DNA of 64,000 nucleotides from DASXVU01 sp963732855 (GCA_963732855.1 CAVTBB010000002.1:564917-628916); one strand, 5' to 3'; shown: positions 8,798 to 18,409, numbered from the stretch's first letter. Made by a program: numbers and translations. Notes: generated by a model from the letters alone, not told the origin.

Positions 8798-9241
8798 TCA
8801 CATGAACTCTACTGCAAAGGTTTCACAGACAACAGGCACGGTCTCATCAAAAAGCAGACCGTGTTCTTCCAATTCTTTCGTGAAGAATTCTTTATGGACC
8901 CGTTTCCATTGTTCAAGCGAGCGGTCCCCCTCGCCTTCATTATACGCATGTTCCGCAGTCACATCGCAGAACCTAGAGACAACAACCTCGGTGATCCTTA
9001 TGATGCAGACAGCCACACCGTCCGCCCTTAAAATGATATTCAAGTCACCCACTGATGGAATTGGAGCATTTTCAATTTGATATATCTGATAAACCGAAGC
9101 GGTTGCGGTTTTGACCCCTTTTGTGACAAGGTCGGCCAATTCATTTGCGGCTTCACCGCCACCACAAAACATCCAAGCATCGTAGGACTCTGCTCGAGGG
9201 TTCCCCCGTCGGTATCTATCCCAAATCTCCTGGGCCATCAT
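8798..9241 (-). CDS. ASCH domain protein
   Basis: 147 residues, the normal length for stand-alone ASCH proteins. Visible hallmarks are ANELADLVTKGVKTATAS near the N-terminus (the G-x-K-x-x-T RNA-binding turn), the strand VAVCIIRITEV, EGEGDRSLEQWKRVHKEFF and the closing PVVCETFAVEF. ASCH domains have a PUA-like beta barrel and are thought to bind RNA or modified nucleosides; one bacterial relative is an N4-acetylcytidine amidohydrolase. Two ATG codons lie in tandem at the start (9241, 9238). Confidence 0.85.
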   Translation of the reverse strand: MMAQEIWDRYRRGNPRAESYDAWMFCGGGEAANELADLVTKGVKTATASVYQIYQIENAPIPSVGDLNIILRADGVAVCIIRITEVVVSRFCDVTAEHAYNEGEGDRSLEQWKRVHKEFFTKELEEHGLLFDETVPVVCETFAVEFM

Positions 9242-9651
9242 ATCTTCACGTCATATATTATGAAAGAGCTAATTTAGCGCGATGATCAGATTAGAATGGT
9301 CCAAGCCCTTATACCGATATAAAAGTGCGGGAGGCATGGTAAGAAAAAGTGATTTCAACCTTGTTACAGTCGTAACGGTGGCAGTTACTTCAGAAGGCAC
9401 AGGATGACAAAGCAGGTCCTGTTAATTCCCTGGCTAGGTCCAATATAGAAATCTAATCCGACGATTGATGGATGGGGTTGGGGCATTTATCCAAAATGGC
9501 AATCAACACTAACCGTTTATTAGCTTTGGAACTAGTCTTCATCATTTTTTTAGCCAGATCAATTCGAATTGTTGTAATGCTATGAATTTATAGCATGGGA
9601 TTCTATTAGGAAAAAAGCGAAGCCTCGTTCGAAAATTAGGTGAGATTGCTG
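9242..9651. other. Intergenic, AT-rich, no sure gene
   Basis: About 400 bases. A TATA-like ATATAAAAG near 9318 is followed by a ribosome-site-like GGGAGG and an ATG at 9337, but the frame stops after 23 codons. It may be a leftover promoter and gene start. Nothing else was seen. Confidence 0.45.
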
Positions 9652-10482
9652 ATGCAGGTATTACCCCGAGAGGAATATCAGAAAATTGGGCAACTTCTAA
9701 AGGATGTGCCTTTCAATTGTCTATTCGCAAGATCTGTTGTCGAAGAGCATGTGATTGGTTCAATTTTTGTTGATGATACCAGAGATCCGCACAATGCGTA
9801 TATCCTCCATCCTTATGGCATGTCCTTACTCATTGGAGATGCTGAGAATTCAGAATTCGAAAGCTGGCTCTTTCCTTACCTGCTTGATGAAAGAAAACAA
9901 AGATGCAATAATGAATGGATGCAGGTATACCCTGATGTTTGGAATAAAAGGATCATTACGAAACTCTCATCAAGAATTGCGGATTCTGAACATATTTCGA
10001 ATACCCGCATGGATCTCATCGAAATGTATCGACGCGTGAATTTTCATTTTAACGTTGAGAAATTCCGTATTTTTAAAGAATTTGTAAGACATCCAGAAGT
10101 TCAAATTTCCCGTTTGGACCATCGGTCCGCTGAAAGGGTGCACGGCATGGTCGTTCCATCAGCATTCTGGAATAACATGGAAGAATTTGTTGAAAACGGG
10201 GTTGGATTTAGTGTCGTCATTGACAATGAACCTGTTTCTACTGCTTTTTCAGCGTTCGCTCATGATAACAAAAAGGAAATTGGTATAGAGACGATAGAAA
10301 AATACAGGGGTCTGGGGTTGGCCAGAATGGCTTGCACCGCATTTATAGATCATTGCATTAAAAAATCGTATACGCCAGTATGGTCCTGTAGATTTGAGAA
10401 TTTGAATTCTTACAATCTGGCGATAAAACTGGGCTTCGAACCATCGTTGCGACTGCCGCTCTATCGACTATGTCGGCACTGA
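9652..10482 (+). CDS. GNAT family N-acetyltransferase
   Basis: About 276 residues. The C-terminal half holds a GNAT acetyl-CoA-binding fold: the strand GVGFSVVIDNEPVSTAFSAF is followed by EIGIETIEKYRGLGLARMACTAF, whose R-G-L-G-L-A is the pyrophosphate-binding Q/R-x-x-G-x-G/A signature. The closing strand has the usual N-x-x-S-x-x-L-A-x-x-L-G-F. The N-terminal half is an extra domain, as in the 'GNAT acetyltransferase' family with two tandem modules. Target unknown. The gene and its flanks are clearly more AT-rich than the surrounding 50-55% GC genes, which suggests recent acquisition. The ATG at 9652 is preferred to a GTG at 9640. Confidence 0.75.
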   Translation: MQVLPREEYQKIGQLLKDVPFNCLFARSVVEEHVIGSIFVDDTRDPHNAYILHPYGMSLLIGDAENSEFESWLFPYLLDERKQRCNNEWMQVYPDVWNKRIITKLSSRIADSEHISNTRMDLIEMYRRVNFHFNVEKFRIFKEFVRHPEVQISRLDHRSAERVHGMVVPSAFWNNMEEFVENGVGFSVVIDNEPVSTAFSAFAHDNKKEIGIETIEKYRGLGLARMACTAFIDHCIKKSYTPVWSCRFENLNSYNLAIKLGFEPSLRLPLYRLCRH

Positions 10483-10625
10483 TTTGGATTTGATACGATT
10501 ATCGAGGGTGCAGCTGACCATTCTGGTATCCCTCTTTGTAATTTGTCTATGGCTCTTTTAAGCTGTCAATTCGACGATATTACGATGAATAAAAACTGGC
10601 CGATAGGAGATAGGAGGAGGTCAAC

Positions 10626-12293
10626 CTACTTCTTACGGCGACCACTCGCCTTTGGCTTGCGGAAGAACAAGAAATACAACGCGACAATGGCCGCAACTAT
10701 TACGGCCACGATTATCAAAGTCATGTCCCCGGAATCCGATCCACTGCTGGTGGTAGAGTCGGCGGCCTGCAGGACGATAGATCCAATATTCAAGTTCTGA
10801 CCGGACGTGACCGTCACATTCTGCATGGCGTCTGAATAACCATCCTTGGTGATGGTGAGACTATAATTGCCCGAAAAGACCTCCTCGATCATGAAGAACC
10901 CATATTCACTCGTCGTGACGGCCGTGTAGATTCCGAGGGTGACCGTTGCGTTCGCGATCGTGTTTCCATTGATATCGTAGGCCGTTCCAGCTACCGCCGC
11001 CCCCACTGGGGGCAATCTGATAGAGACGGAGGACGAATTTAGCAAGTTCCCCCTCGTGTTGGGGACGACGATAGTGAAATTGTATGACAATCCATTCTTC
11101 AGGCCACTGATCGTGACAGAGTTGCTTGCTACCCTCTCGACGTAGGTGTCGTTCCGATACACAAGGTATTTCACACCCGAGGCGCCGATGGAGCCGCTCG
11201 GAGCATTCCAGGATAATCTCACGCTGCCGTCTCCGGGCACCGCAGTAAGGTTCATTGGGGCATTAGGGGAGGTCATGAGACGGACCGTCACTCCACTCCA
11301 CGATGAGCCTGTGAACCCTGTCGCCCCCTGATAATAGCCGACGGTGAGATTGCCGCTGCAACCTGTCTTCCAACCGCCCCCCATCAAGGGTGCGTTGCCG
11401 TAAAAAGTGATAGACTCCAGATCGTAACAGTTATTGAACGCACCGGTCCCTATGCTCGAGACGCTTCCGGTGACGGTCACCGATATCAGGTTGTAACAGT
11501 TGCCGAACAGATAATCTCCCAGGCTCGATATGTTGCTGGGGATCGTGACGGAAGACAGGGCGTAGCAGTTGTTGAAGGCATAGCTTCCAATGCTGGTGAC
11601 GCTGACCGGTATGGTAACCGAGGTCAGGGCGTAACAGCCTTGAAAACATCGGTCCTCGACCGTGCTGATGCTCTCTGGGATGGCAACCGTTTTCAGGCCG
11701 CAGTTGTAGAATGCCCCGATACCGATGCTAGTGACGCTTTTGGGGATGACGACATTATTCAGCTGGTAGCAGTTCCCGAAGGAATAGCTTCCAATGCTGG
11801 TGATGCTGACCGGTATGGTCACCGAGGTCAGGGAATAGCAGCCGAAGAACAGGTCGTCCGCGATGAGCGTCACGCTGTTGGGGATGATGACCGAGCGAAG
11901 GCCTACACCGTAGAACGCACCGGTCCCTATGCTCGAGACGCTGTTGGGTATCGTCATCGATGTCAAGGAATAGCAGTTTTGGAACGCCCACGCCCCAATA
12001 ATAATTATGCTGTTGGGAATGGTCACTGTGGTCAACCCGGTGCAATTGCAGAACGCTCGCTCCCCGATCGACGTGACAGGCTTGCCGTCTATGACGCTGG
12101 GAATGACCACGCTCACTCCTGTGCCGTTGAAACTGGTGATCTCGACCGCCGTACCGTCATTGATGAATGAATATTGGAAATTGCCACCTTCCGCAGCGGA
12201 TGCAGCGCCGGCCAATGCTCCAACCGCTACGGCGACGATCGGCGAGAAGAGCATGAGGGCTGCCAGCAAGACTGTGATTTTTCTAGGATTCAT
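10626..12293 (-). CDS. Secreted BspA-type leucine-rich-repeat protein with FN3 and carboxypeptidase-regulatory-like domains
   Basis: 555 residues with a modular surface-protein layout. Residues 1-34 are a signal peptide ending in AGAASA. Residues about 36-330 form a run of about twelve LRR_5 repeats of roughly 23 residues (pattern SVTIPxSVTSIGxYxFxxCYxL). Residues about 345-430 are a fibronectin type III domain, and 432-505 a carboxypeptidase-D-regulatory-like beta sandwich (AVAGTAYDINGNTIANATVT). After a Ser/Thr/Gly linker, one helix near 526-545 anchors it in the membrane, leaving a basic tail (KPKASGRRKK) in the cytoplasm. BspA repeats act in adhesion; the partner here is unknown. A related protein is encoded at 14648-16045. 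Confidence 0.85.
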   Translation of the reverse strand: MNPRKITVLLAALMLFSPIVAVAVGALAGAASAAEGGNFQYSFINDGTAVEITSFNGTGVSVVIPSVIDGKPVTSIGERAFCNCTGLTTVTIPNSIIIIGAWAFQNCYSLTSMTIPNSVSSIGTGAFYGVGLRSVIIPNSVTLIADDLFFGCYSLTSVTIPVSITSIGSYSFGNCYQLNNVVIPKSVTSIGIGAFYNCGLKTVAIPESISTVEDRCFQGCYALTSVTIPVSVTSIGSYAFNNCYALSSVTIPSNISSLGDYLFGNCYNLISVTVTGSVSSIGTGAFNNCYDLESITFYGNAPLMGGGWKTGCSGNLTVGYYQGATGFTGSSWSGVTVRLMTSPNAPMNLTAVPGDGSVRLSWNAPSGSIGASGVKYLVYRNDTYVERVASNSVTISGLKNGLSYNFTIVVPNTRGNLLNSSSVSIRLPPVGAAVAGTAYDINGNTIANATVTLGIYTAVTTSEYGFFMIEEVFSGNYSLTITKDGYSDAMQNVTVTSGQNLNIGSIVLQAADSTTSSGSDSGDMTLIIVAVIVAAIVALYFLFFRKPKASGRRKK

Positions 12294-12751
12294 GATATAC
12301 CCGAAATTCTCAGAGGATGTCCAGGGTAAGTAAGGACGAGATACCCTAATAGAAAACTACCATCAGAATGTGAAAATTGATAATGAGCGGACGCCGACTG
12401 GCTATTCTTATTCGTGCGAGGATCATGAATACGCCATGAAAATCGAGAGGGCGTTCCAAAATGCAGTTGAAAGAACTATGGGAGTTTGATCAGGGGGAGA
12501 CTGTGTAAGTGATCCGATCAGCCTTTAGAGTCGACGAGATCGAACTGGAAACAATGGCATCAACACAACAATCATTAGGACGTTGAGATGCAACTATTGT
12601 GACAGGACCGCGTAATGCTATCATCGCATACTTAATCTAGTTGAATAATTGCAGATTTAATTGATAAGTTCGGGTCTGACTCGAATAGTTTTTGACGTTG
12701 TCTCATAAAGCATTATGGCCTTACATTTCTTGGTCATCACTATCGATTCCT
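12294..12751. other. Intergenic stretch, no gene seen
   Basis: About 450 bases between two leftward genes. A 26-codon frame at 12657-12737 has no ribosome site. It probably holds the promoter of the BspA-like gene, but no clear TATA box could be fixed. Confidence 0.45.
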
Positions 12752-14215
12752 TCAATAATATCTCAGCCTGCCTTCTATTTCGCGACCGCAGTTCTGATTG
12801 TTGCGCAACCACTCCTCGAGGACCTCTCTGGCACTTGTGGTGACCACCTTCGGTTTGATGGAGGTAAGTTCCTCGCTGGTGATGTCCAAATATGCCTTGG
12901 AGTTCTGCGCATGGTACGGCTGAATGCATATCTTATATGTCTCTTCGTCAAGGACCTCATTCCCGTTCACGTTCAGGGACCGAAGGATTCTCGCCTCCTC
13001 GTCGAAGACGGCCCTCACCTTTCCGTTCACCTGAAAGCACTCCCCTTCACCATTACGGTTCTCCTTGCACATGATGTGGCTGAACATGCGCCGAAGCTGA
13101 GCCCCGGTTACGGTGTACCTCGAAAGTGGCTCATTATAAGGGAAGCAGGTGGCCATATCCCTCAGGCTGACCAAAGGGCCGAACTCCTTCGTCCTGATGG
13201 ACCCGCTGGCCAGGAACATGATGTCACTCTCTGTCATTTCTGCCAGGCCATCGGCGAAAAGGTTGCCCAGACTTGTCTCGACCTCGCGCATCGGATGAGT
13301 GTGAATGAACTTCAGTTTCGATATCATCGCGGAATACTTGTCCTCGACCCGTTCTTGATAAGAATGGATATAGTTCTCAAGGTCCCGGTCTGCCCCAACC
13401 AGGCCGTCGTCTATATTTACGAGTCTCCATTGATAGTCGAGAACTTTGTTCGTTTCGTCATCCACGATCACGTCCAGCTTGCCTATTTGGTTCGTGCCCT
13501 CGCCCGCGGTGACGATTATAATGCCGTTCTCCACAATCGGTCTGTCGAGAAAGGTATGCGAATGGCCTCCTATGATTATGTCCACTCCCCATTCAGGCCT
13601 GAGCAACTTGGCAAGTTCGATGTCCGATTCGATACCGATGTGGGTAAGGATGATGGTCAGGTCGATGTCGTCGCCTTTGTAGGCGTTCGTGATCTTGCCC
13701 ACTTCCTGGCTAGCCTCCTCGAGGTTGACGAAGCTACTTAGGACGTTGTCGCCCTTTATCGAGTCCAACACCTTTTCGGTGATGATCCCGGTCACCAGGA
13801 TATCGAACCCTGCCTTCTTGAGGATGCAGAAAGGCTTCATCAACCGCTTGTTGAAGGGTTTGATGTAGAGGTTTGCGTTGACAATGGGGAAATTCGCAAC
13901 CTTCTCTAGAAAGAGTAGATGTGATAGTCCATAGTCGAACTCGTGATTACCAAGAGCAATCACGTCCGGAGCGAGGTAATTGATCATTCCGATTGTTGAT
14001 ATGCCCTTGTACTCGCTGTCTATGAGATTGCCCTGCACGATGTCCCCAGCAATAAGGAATAAAACATTCTCCTCCTCGTGACGGACCTTGTTCAGATAGC
14101 CGGATAGTAGCGGCAGTCCCCCGACGCTCCGCCCGGTGGACGAATCTTTCTCAGCGAAGAAATCTCCGTCCATGTCGTTAGAATGGAGGATGGTGATTTT
14201 CCTTGTCCCGGTCAT
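12752..14215 (-). CDS. Cytoplasmic metallophosphatase of the 5'-nucleotidase/UshA family
   Basis: 487 residues with both family domains. The N-terminal calcineurin-like domain shows GDIVQGN, GNHEFDYG, LTHIGIESD and GGHSHTF, the dinuclear metal-site motifs. The C-terminal 5'-nucleotidase domain shows GNLFADGLAE, the GSIR loop and FPYNEPL. There is no signal peptide, unlike periplasmic UshA, so it probably acts inside the cell on nucleotides or another phosphoester. Odd point: the first metal motif, normally N-D-x-H-G, reads N-D-M-D-G, so a usual His ligand is Asp here. The ATG at 14215 fits the family start; the frame extends 22 codons further without similarity. Confidence 0.8.
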   Translation of the reverse strand: MTGTRKITILHSNDMDGDFFAEKDSSTGRSVGGLPLLSGYLNKVRHEEENVLFLIAGDIVQGNLIDSEYKGISTIGMINYLAPDVIALGNHEFDYGLSHLLFLEKVANFPIVNANLYIKPFNKRLMKPFCILKKAGFDILVTGIITEKVLDSIKGDNVLSSFVNLEEASQEVGKITNAYKGDDIDLTIILTHIGIESDIELAKLLRPEWGVDIIIGGHSHTFLDRPIVENGIIIVTAGEGTNQIGKLDVIVDDETNKVLDYQWRLVNIDDGLVGADRDLENYIHSYQERVEDKYSAMISKLKFIHTHPMREVETSLGNLFADGLAEMTESDIMFLASGSIRTKEFGPLVSLRDMATCFPYNEPLSRYTVTGAQLRRMFSHIMCKENRNGEGECFQVNGKVRAVFDEEARILRSLNVNGNEVLDEETYKICIQPYHAQNSKAYLDITSEELTSIKPKVVTTSAREVLEEWLRNNQNCGREIEGRLRYY

Positions 14216-14647
14216 TAGATCGCGGATAGAATTGGCCTTTATCGTACAAAATAAAATGGTTCGAACTTGGCTGGGCCCCATCTTGGACCCATCGGGCCGT
14301 CAAACGATGTGGATCAATTGATGGACCATATGCCTACGGTCCATCCATCATAGCTCTGGAGCCAGCTCCTCGTTGCAGCCCATCTATCCTACGAGTAGAC
14401 ATGCAACGAGAAGCAGGCAATGCAAACCAGGGCTGACATCACCCCAAACAAGGCTAACATCCATTCAAGCTCCCGGACCAATGCCAGTACAGACGCTATT
14501 GGGAATGGGTGCAAGGATCTGCCTCGTGCTCAGGATTGTCGAATACCCTTCCATTATCTTCCCCGCATATGGTGACGTTGATCTTATGTTCAATGTAATG
14601 ATCATATTTGGCGGTCTCGTTTGAAATAAGGGAAAAAGGGGTTTGGA
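14216..14647. other. Intergenic stretch, no gene seen
   Basis: About 430 bases between the metallophosphatase and the second BspA-like gene. Near 14625-14645 the minus strand is rich in T and C (from AAGGGAAAAAGGGG), a likely terminator for the BspA-like gene. No other signal. Confidence 0.4.
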
Positions 14648-16045
14648 TCACTTCAATTTGGAGCCACACTTCATGCAGAAGGTCGTGTCCCCATTGGGAT
14701 AACCGCAATTCGGACAGGGTTTTATCTTCGGCCTTTCGGTGGGCGCCTCCTGCTCTACTGGCGGAACCGGATTAGCGATCGGAGCGGCCGGTCCTTGCTG
14801 GATCGTTGATGGCATGGTAGGGGGAACGGCCTTCTTCCTCTTGATGAACAGTAAGAAGCCAGCCAGCAACACGAGGGCAATCACCGAGATTATCGCTATT
14901 GGCAACATCGTATCGTCATTGCCAGAACCGTTCCCATTGGCCGACCCTGCCATGACGACCATGGGCAGTTCGTTGAAGACGGCTCCGGCGGTGGTATTGA
15001 AGTTTGAATCAGCATAGGCATGGCCAGTGATGTTCTCCGGTGTGTAGTAGATCCATTCGGCGCCCACATAGGCAGGGGCGACCTTCCCAGTGAAGGTTAT
15101 CGAGGACAGGGCGTAGCAGTGTGAGAACTCATAGTTCCCTATGCTGTTCACCGCTTTGCCGAGGGTTATCGAGGTCAGGTTCACGCAATATGAGAACGAT
15201 CCATTCCCGATGAAGGTGACCTTGTCCGGTATGACGATCGAGGTCAATTTGACACAATCATAGAAGGCATTGTCCCCTATGCTGGTCACGCTGGCCGGAA
15301 TCACGAAATCGGTCAGAGCGGTGTTGTAGAACATGTAAGTTCCGATGCTGGTGAGGCTATTTCCAATGGTGACGGTGGTCAACGCGGTGCAACTCTGGAA
15401 CGCTCCGGCCCCGATGGTGACGGCGCCGGGAATGCTGATCGAGACCAGGGAATGGCAGTCAAAGAACGCTCCGGCCCCGATGCTGGTGACGCTCTCCGGT
15501 ATGTTGACGGAGGTCAGGGCGCCACAACCATAGAACGCGGTTGTTCCGATGCTGGTAACGGCGTTTCCAAGGGTCACGCTGGTTAGAGAGTTGCAATGAT
15601 AGAACGTGCCATTTCCGATGATGGTTACGCTGTCCGGGTAGGTTACCGAGGTCAGCGAACTGCAATAATAGAATACGTCATCCCCCATTTTGGTGACGCT
15701 ATTCGGGATGGACACAGATTTCAAACCGGTGCAGATGCTGAATGCAAAGTCCGCTATGTTTGTGACGCTGTTAGGGATGGATATGGAGGTGATGCCGCTA
15801 TGGTAGAACGCATTCACGCCTATGCTGGTGACCGGTGTATTATTGAGAGTGCTCGGAATCACGACCTCTCCTGTCGATCCAGTGTAACCGGTGATCTCCA
15901 CCTCGGTCCCGCCGTTGTTGGTCGTGTAGGTATAATCACCGATGCTATCGGCGGAGACCGTGCCTACCGATAGATCTACGATCGCAGCGGTCATGGACAT
16001 GAGCATCAGGAATGTTAGCAATCCGGCAACCATTCTTCGCGACAT
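14648..16045 (-). CDS. BspA-type leucine-rich-repeat protein with C-terminal cytoplasmic zinc ribbon
   Basis: 465 residues. A signal peptide (about 1-33, ending TVSADS) precedes about eleven LRR_5 repeats (about 38-345, pattern VTSIGxxAFYxCxxLTS). One membrane helix follows (about 378-402, LPIAIISVIALVLLAGFLLF), then a Pro-rich cytoplasmic linker. The last 22 residues form a zinc ribbon, C-x2-C-x9-C-x2-C (CPNC ... CMKC). An outside adhesive domain joined through one helix to an inside zinc ribbon suggests signalling or attachment to an intracellular partner; this is inference. The repeats resemble those of the protein at 10626-12293, but the non-repeat parts differ entirely. Confidence 0.85.
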   Translation of the reverse strand: MSRRMVAGLLTFLMLMSMTAAIVDLSVGTVSADSIGDYTYTTNNGGTEVEITGYTGSTGEVVIPSTLNNTPVTSIGVNAFYHSGITSISIPNSVTNIADFAFSICTGLKSVSIPNSVTKMGDDVFYYCSSLTSVTYPDSVTIIGNGTFYHCNSLTSVTLGNAVTSIGTTAFYGCGALTSVNIPESVTSIGAGAFFDCHSLVSISIPGAVTIGAGAFQSCTALTTVTIGNSLTSIGTYMFYNTALTDFVIPASVTSIGDNAFYDCVKLTSIVIPDKVTFIGNGSFSYCVNLTSITLGKAVNSIGNYEFSHCYALSSITFTGKVAPAYVGAEWIYYTPENITGHAYADSNFNTTAGAVFNELPMVVMAGSANGNGSGNDDTMLPIAIISVIALVLLAGFLLFIKRKKAVPPTMPSTIQQGPAAPIANPVPPVEQEAPTERPKIKPCPNCGYPNGDTTFCMKCGSKLK

Positions 16046-16278
16046 CTTGGCACCTGTAAGTTTGGATAATATTCAGAGTTAAGTTATATAAAATTAGTCC
16101 AAACTTTGGATGTCAAATTCGGTCGCCTGCAATAAAACGAATGATACCGATTTAGGTCGAACCCGGGTTAGTTCAATCTGGATTAATCAGAGTTTCGCAA
16201 CAAAGCCATTCTTGCATATGTAAGATTTGGGACGCCCCCGCAGAATTGCCTACACCCCCAGACCTTTTTTTAATATCT

Positions 16279-16956
16279 CTACATCCTTTCCTTGATTCCT
16301 TTCTTTATCAGCCACCAGTTCGCCGGGTTCGAGGTAATGAATCCCAGCCCCATGCCGATCCACATCATGAACCAGAAGGTTGGATCGGTAGGTTCTAGAG
16401 GCGGGGTGAACAGGGGAAACCTTACCAGCGCCATCCAAATGAACAATCCTATCTCAAAGGCGACAAGGGACAATGTATCCGCTTTCACCGCCGTTATCAC
16501 CCCGCGCCGTCGCGACCAGTCCTTGTGCATCGGCTTGATCACAAAGTATTGGAATGCAATGCCCAGAAGCAAAGCAAGGGTGAGATCGAGGATATAATTC
16601 GCCAGCAGCGTCGAGCCCAATATATTGATTGCGAGAATGAAGACGGTCCACTCGGCGATCACATCACCAAGTGTGCATCCTGCGCCGCAGTGACAGACCG
16701 ATTTGAAGACCGCGGTCCAGCATGAGGATTCTTTCTTCCTCTGTTCCTTTCGCCCCCCTTTGGCGGTTCGGCCAAGCTTCCAGTAGGAGTAGAACCCGAT
16801 CGGTCCCAGATAGACAGCGGTTATTGGCCAGACCGCTTCCATGACCCTCATTTTCAATCTGTTCCCGATTATGAATATATCAATTATTATGATAAGGGCT
16901 AGAGCGGCGGCTACCAGCAGGTATATTGACGAGATGGTATCCAGAGCATTTGACAC
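16279..16956 (-). CDS. DUF4396 family membrane protein
   Basis: 225 residues with five or six helices. The family signature is clear: VWPITAVYLGPIGFYSYWKLGR, then the Cys/His-rich CHCGAGCTLGDVIAEW at the start of a helix, then a C-terminal helix pair ending NPANWWLIKKGIKERM. DUF4396 proteins occur in bacteria and archaea, sometimes beside metal-handling genes. The conserved C-H-C-G-A-G-C suggests a bound metal, but the function is unknown. It begins with GTG at 16956. It is divergent from the small protein and ABC operon at 17214. Confidence 0.75.
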   Translation of the reverse strand: MSNALDTISSIYLLVAAALALIIIIDIFIIGNRLKMRVMEAVWPITAVYLGPIGFYSYWKLGRTAKGGRKEQRKKESSCWTAVFKSVCHCGAGCTLGDVIAEWTVFILAINILGSTLLANYILDLTLALLLGIAFQYFVIKPMHKDWSRRRGVITAVKADTLSLVAFEIGLFIWMALVRFPLFTPPLEPTDPTFWFMMWIGMGLGFITSNPANWWLIKKGIKERM

Positions 16957-17213
16957 GTTGATCTAATCTCATTCTATGTCTGCTCAATTTATAATTAAAC
17001 AAATTTATGATCCGCAGAATATGAATCAAAATATGCTATTATTCGTTATCGCGTTTCTACAATAAAAAGCTGGATCGCACGAACAGTGGCGGAAAAGGTT
17101 ATTGTTCCCTAGTCACTCTCCCGACGATTTCATCTTAAGGACGGCAGGCCAGAAATAATATAAATATTATGTAATGGCAAATTCATTCTATCGTGCTTAA
17201 GGTGGCGGTAGAA

Positions 17214-17465
17214 ATGTCAAAAACCAAGTTCGAGATAGGTGAGACCGAAAAGCACCTCATCATCGTGGAAAATAGCATACTTTGGAAACGCGTAATTATC
17301 GAACTTGATGGAGAAAAGGTGGTGAACGAGTCCCATTTCTCGCCGGGGGGCAAGAAATTCGAGTTCGAAGTAGGAAATTCCGAAAAGCATCATGTGGAGG
17401 TCAGAGCTGGTGGCTTCTCTCATTCCGAACTCTTTGTTGACGGCAAAGCAGTTAAAGAATCCTGA
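17214..17465 (+). CDS. Small beta-rich protein upstream of an ABC exporter
   Basis: 83 residues, alternating hydrophobic and charged residues typical of a small beta sandwich (HLIIVENSILWKRVIIELDG ... HHVEVRAGGFSHSELFVDG). No cysteine, signal peptide or membrane helix. No family recognised. The ATG at 17214 follows GGTGG at a fair distance; a GTG seven codons upstream is less likely. It ends 26 bases before the ABC ATPase gene and is probably the first gene of that operon. An AT-rich near-palindrome (ATAATATAAATATTAT, about 17155-17170) provides the TATA box. Confidence 0.6.
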   Translation: MSKTKFEIGETEKHLIIVENSILWKRVIIELDGEKVVNESHFSPGGKKFEFEVGNSEKHHVEVRAGGFSHSELFVDGKAVKES

Positions 17466-17491
17466 ATGATCTTTGACAAGGTTCTGATGAT

Positions 17492-18409
17492 ATGATCGAT
17501 ACCGTGGACCTCACAAGGAAGTTCGGTGAAAAAACCGCTGTCGACGGACTGACCCTTCACGTGAACGACGGCGAGGTGTTCGGCTTCCTCGGACCGAATG
17601 GTGCGGGAAAGACCACCACCGTCAGAATGCTCACCTGCCTTATCTCAAAGACCAGCGGTGAGGCCAGGATCGGCGATTTCCAGGTCGGAAATAAGGAAGA
17701 TCAGGTAAAGATCAGAAAGATGATCGGGCTGCTGCCGGAGAATGCCGGCCTCTACGACGATCTAAGCGCCTACGAGAACCTGGACTTTTACGCTCGTCTA
17801 TACAAAATGGCCGAAGCAAAAAGGAAGGAAAATATCGAACGTTTCCTCAAAATGCTGGACCTTTGGGACAGGAAAGACCAGACCGCAGGTACGTTCTCAA
17901 AAGGGATGAAGCAAAAACTCGCTATATCACGTGCCTTGATCCACGACCCCCAGGTCCTTTTCCTGGACGAACCGACCGCGAACCTCGATCCCGAGGCGTC
18001 CAAAACAGTCAGGGATTTCATCCTGGAACTAAAGAAAGAGAAGAAGACGATCTTCCTCAACACACATAATCTCGACGAAGCGCAGCGGATATGCGACCGG
18101 ATCGGGATATTGAACACGAAATTAATGGTGGTCGGTGTGCCAGAAACCTTGATGGAGTCAGTCCAGGGAAGGAAGGTCTCGGTAAAGCTGGCAGTGGTGA
18201 ACGAAGCGGTTCTGACTGCGGTCAAGTTGGCAGGTTACGAAAAAGTGAAGATCGACGGCCGGAACCTGGTCATCGATGTCCGCGATCCGGAGGTCGAGAA
18301 TCCCAAGATAATCGAGGCTATCGTCAAGGCCGGTGGTCATGTCCAATTCGTCAATGACATTCACTCGACCCTAGAGGATGTGTATCTCAAACTGGTGAGG
18401 GGTGGGTAA
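17492..18409 (+). CDS. ABC transporter ATP-binding protein (ABC-2 exporter)
   Basis: 305 residues. Walker A (GPNGAGKTT), the signature (FSKGMKQKL in place of LSGGQ), Walker B (VLFLDEP) and the H-loop (NTHNLDEA) are in the usual order. The C-terminal 90 residues form the extra domain of ABC-2 (DrrA/NatA-like) exporters. It energises the membrane protein encoded by the next gene, whose ATG directly follows this stop. The signature's K-G in place of G-G is common in this subfamily. The substrate cannot be read from sequence; sodium, drugs or lipids are all possible. Confidence 0.9.
   Translation: MIDTVDLTRKFGEKTAVDGLTLHVNDGEVFGFLGPNGAGKTTTVRMLTCLISKTSGEARIGDFQVGNKEDQVKIRKMIGLLPENAGLYDDLSAYENLDFYARLYKMAEAKRKENIERFLKMLDLWDRKDQTAGTFSKGMKQKLAISRALIHDPQVLFLDEPTANLDPEASKTVRDFILELKKEKKTIFLNTHNLDEAQRICDRIGILNTKLMVVGVPETLMESVQGRKVSVKLAVVNEAVLTAVKLAGYEKVKIDGRNLVIDVRDPEVENPKIIEAIVKAGGHVQFVNDIHSTLEDVYLKLVRGG

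Noticed and set aside
9337..9408. A 23-codon frame with ribosome site and TATA box
   Set aside because: Too short to support as a gene; probably a remnant.
12692..13741. A 349-codon rightward open frame
   Set aside because: It lies wholly antisense to the 5'-nucleotidase-family gene, whose motifs are clear; it has no family features and reflects codon bias of the true gene.
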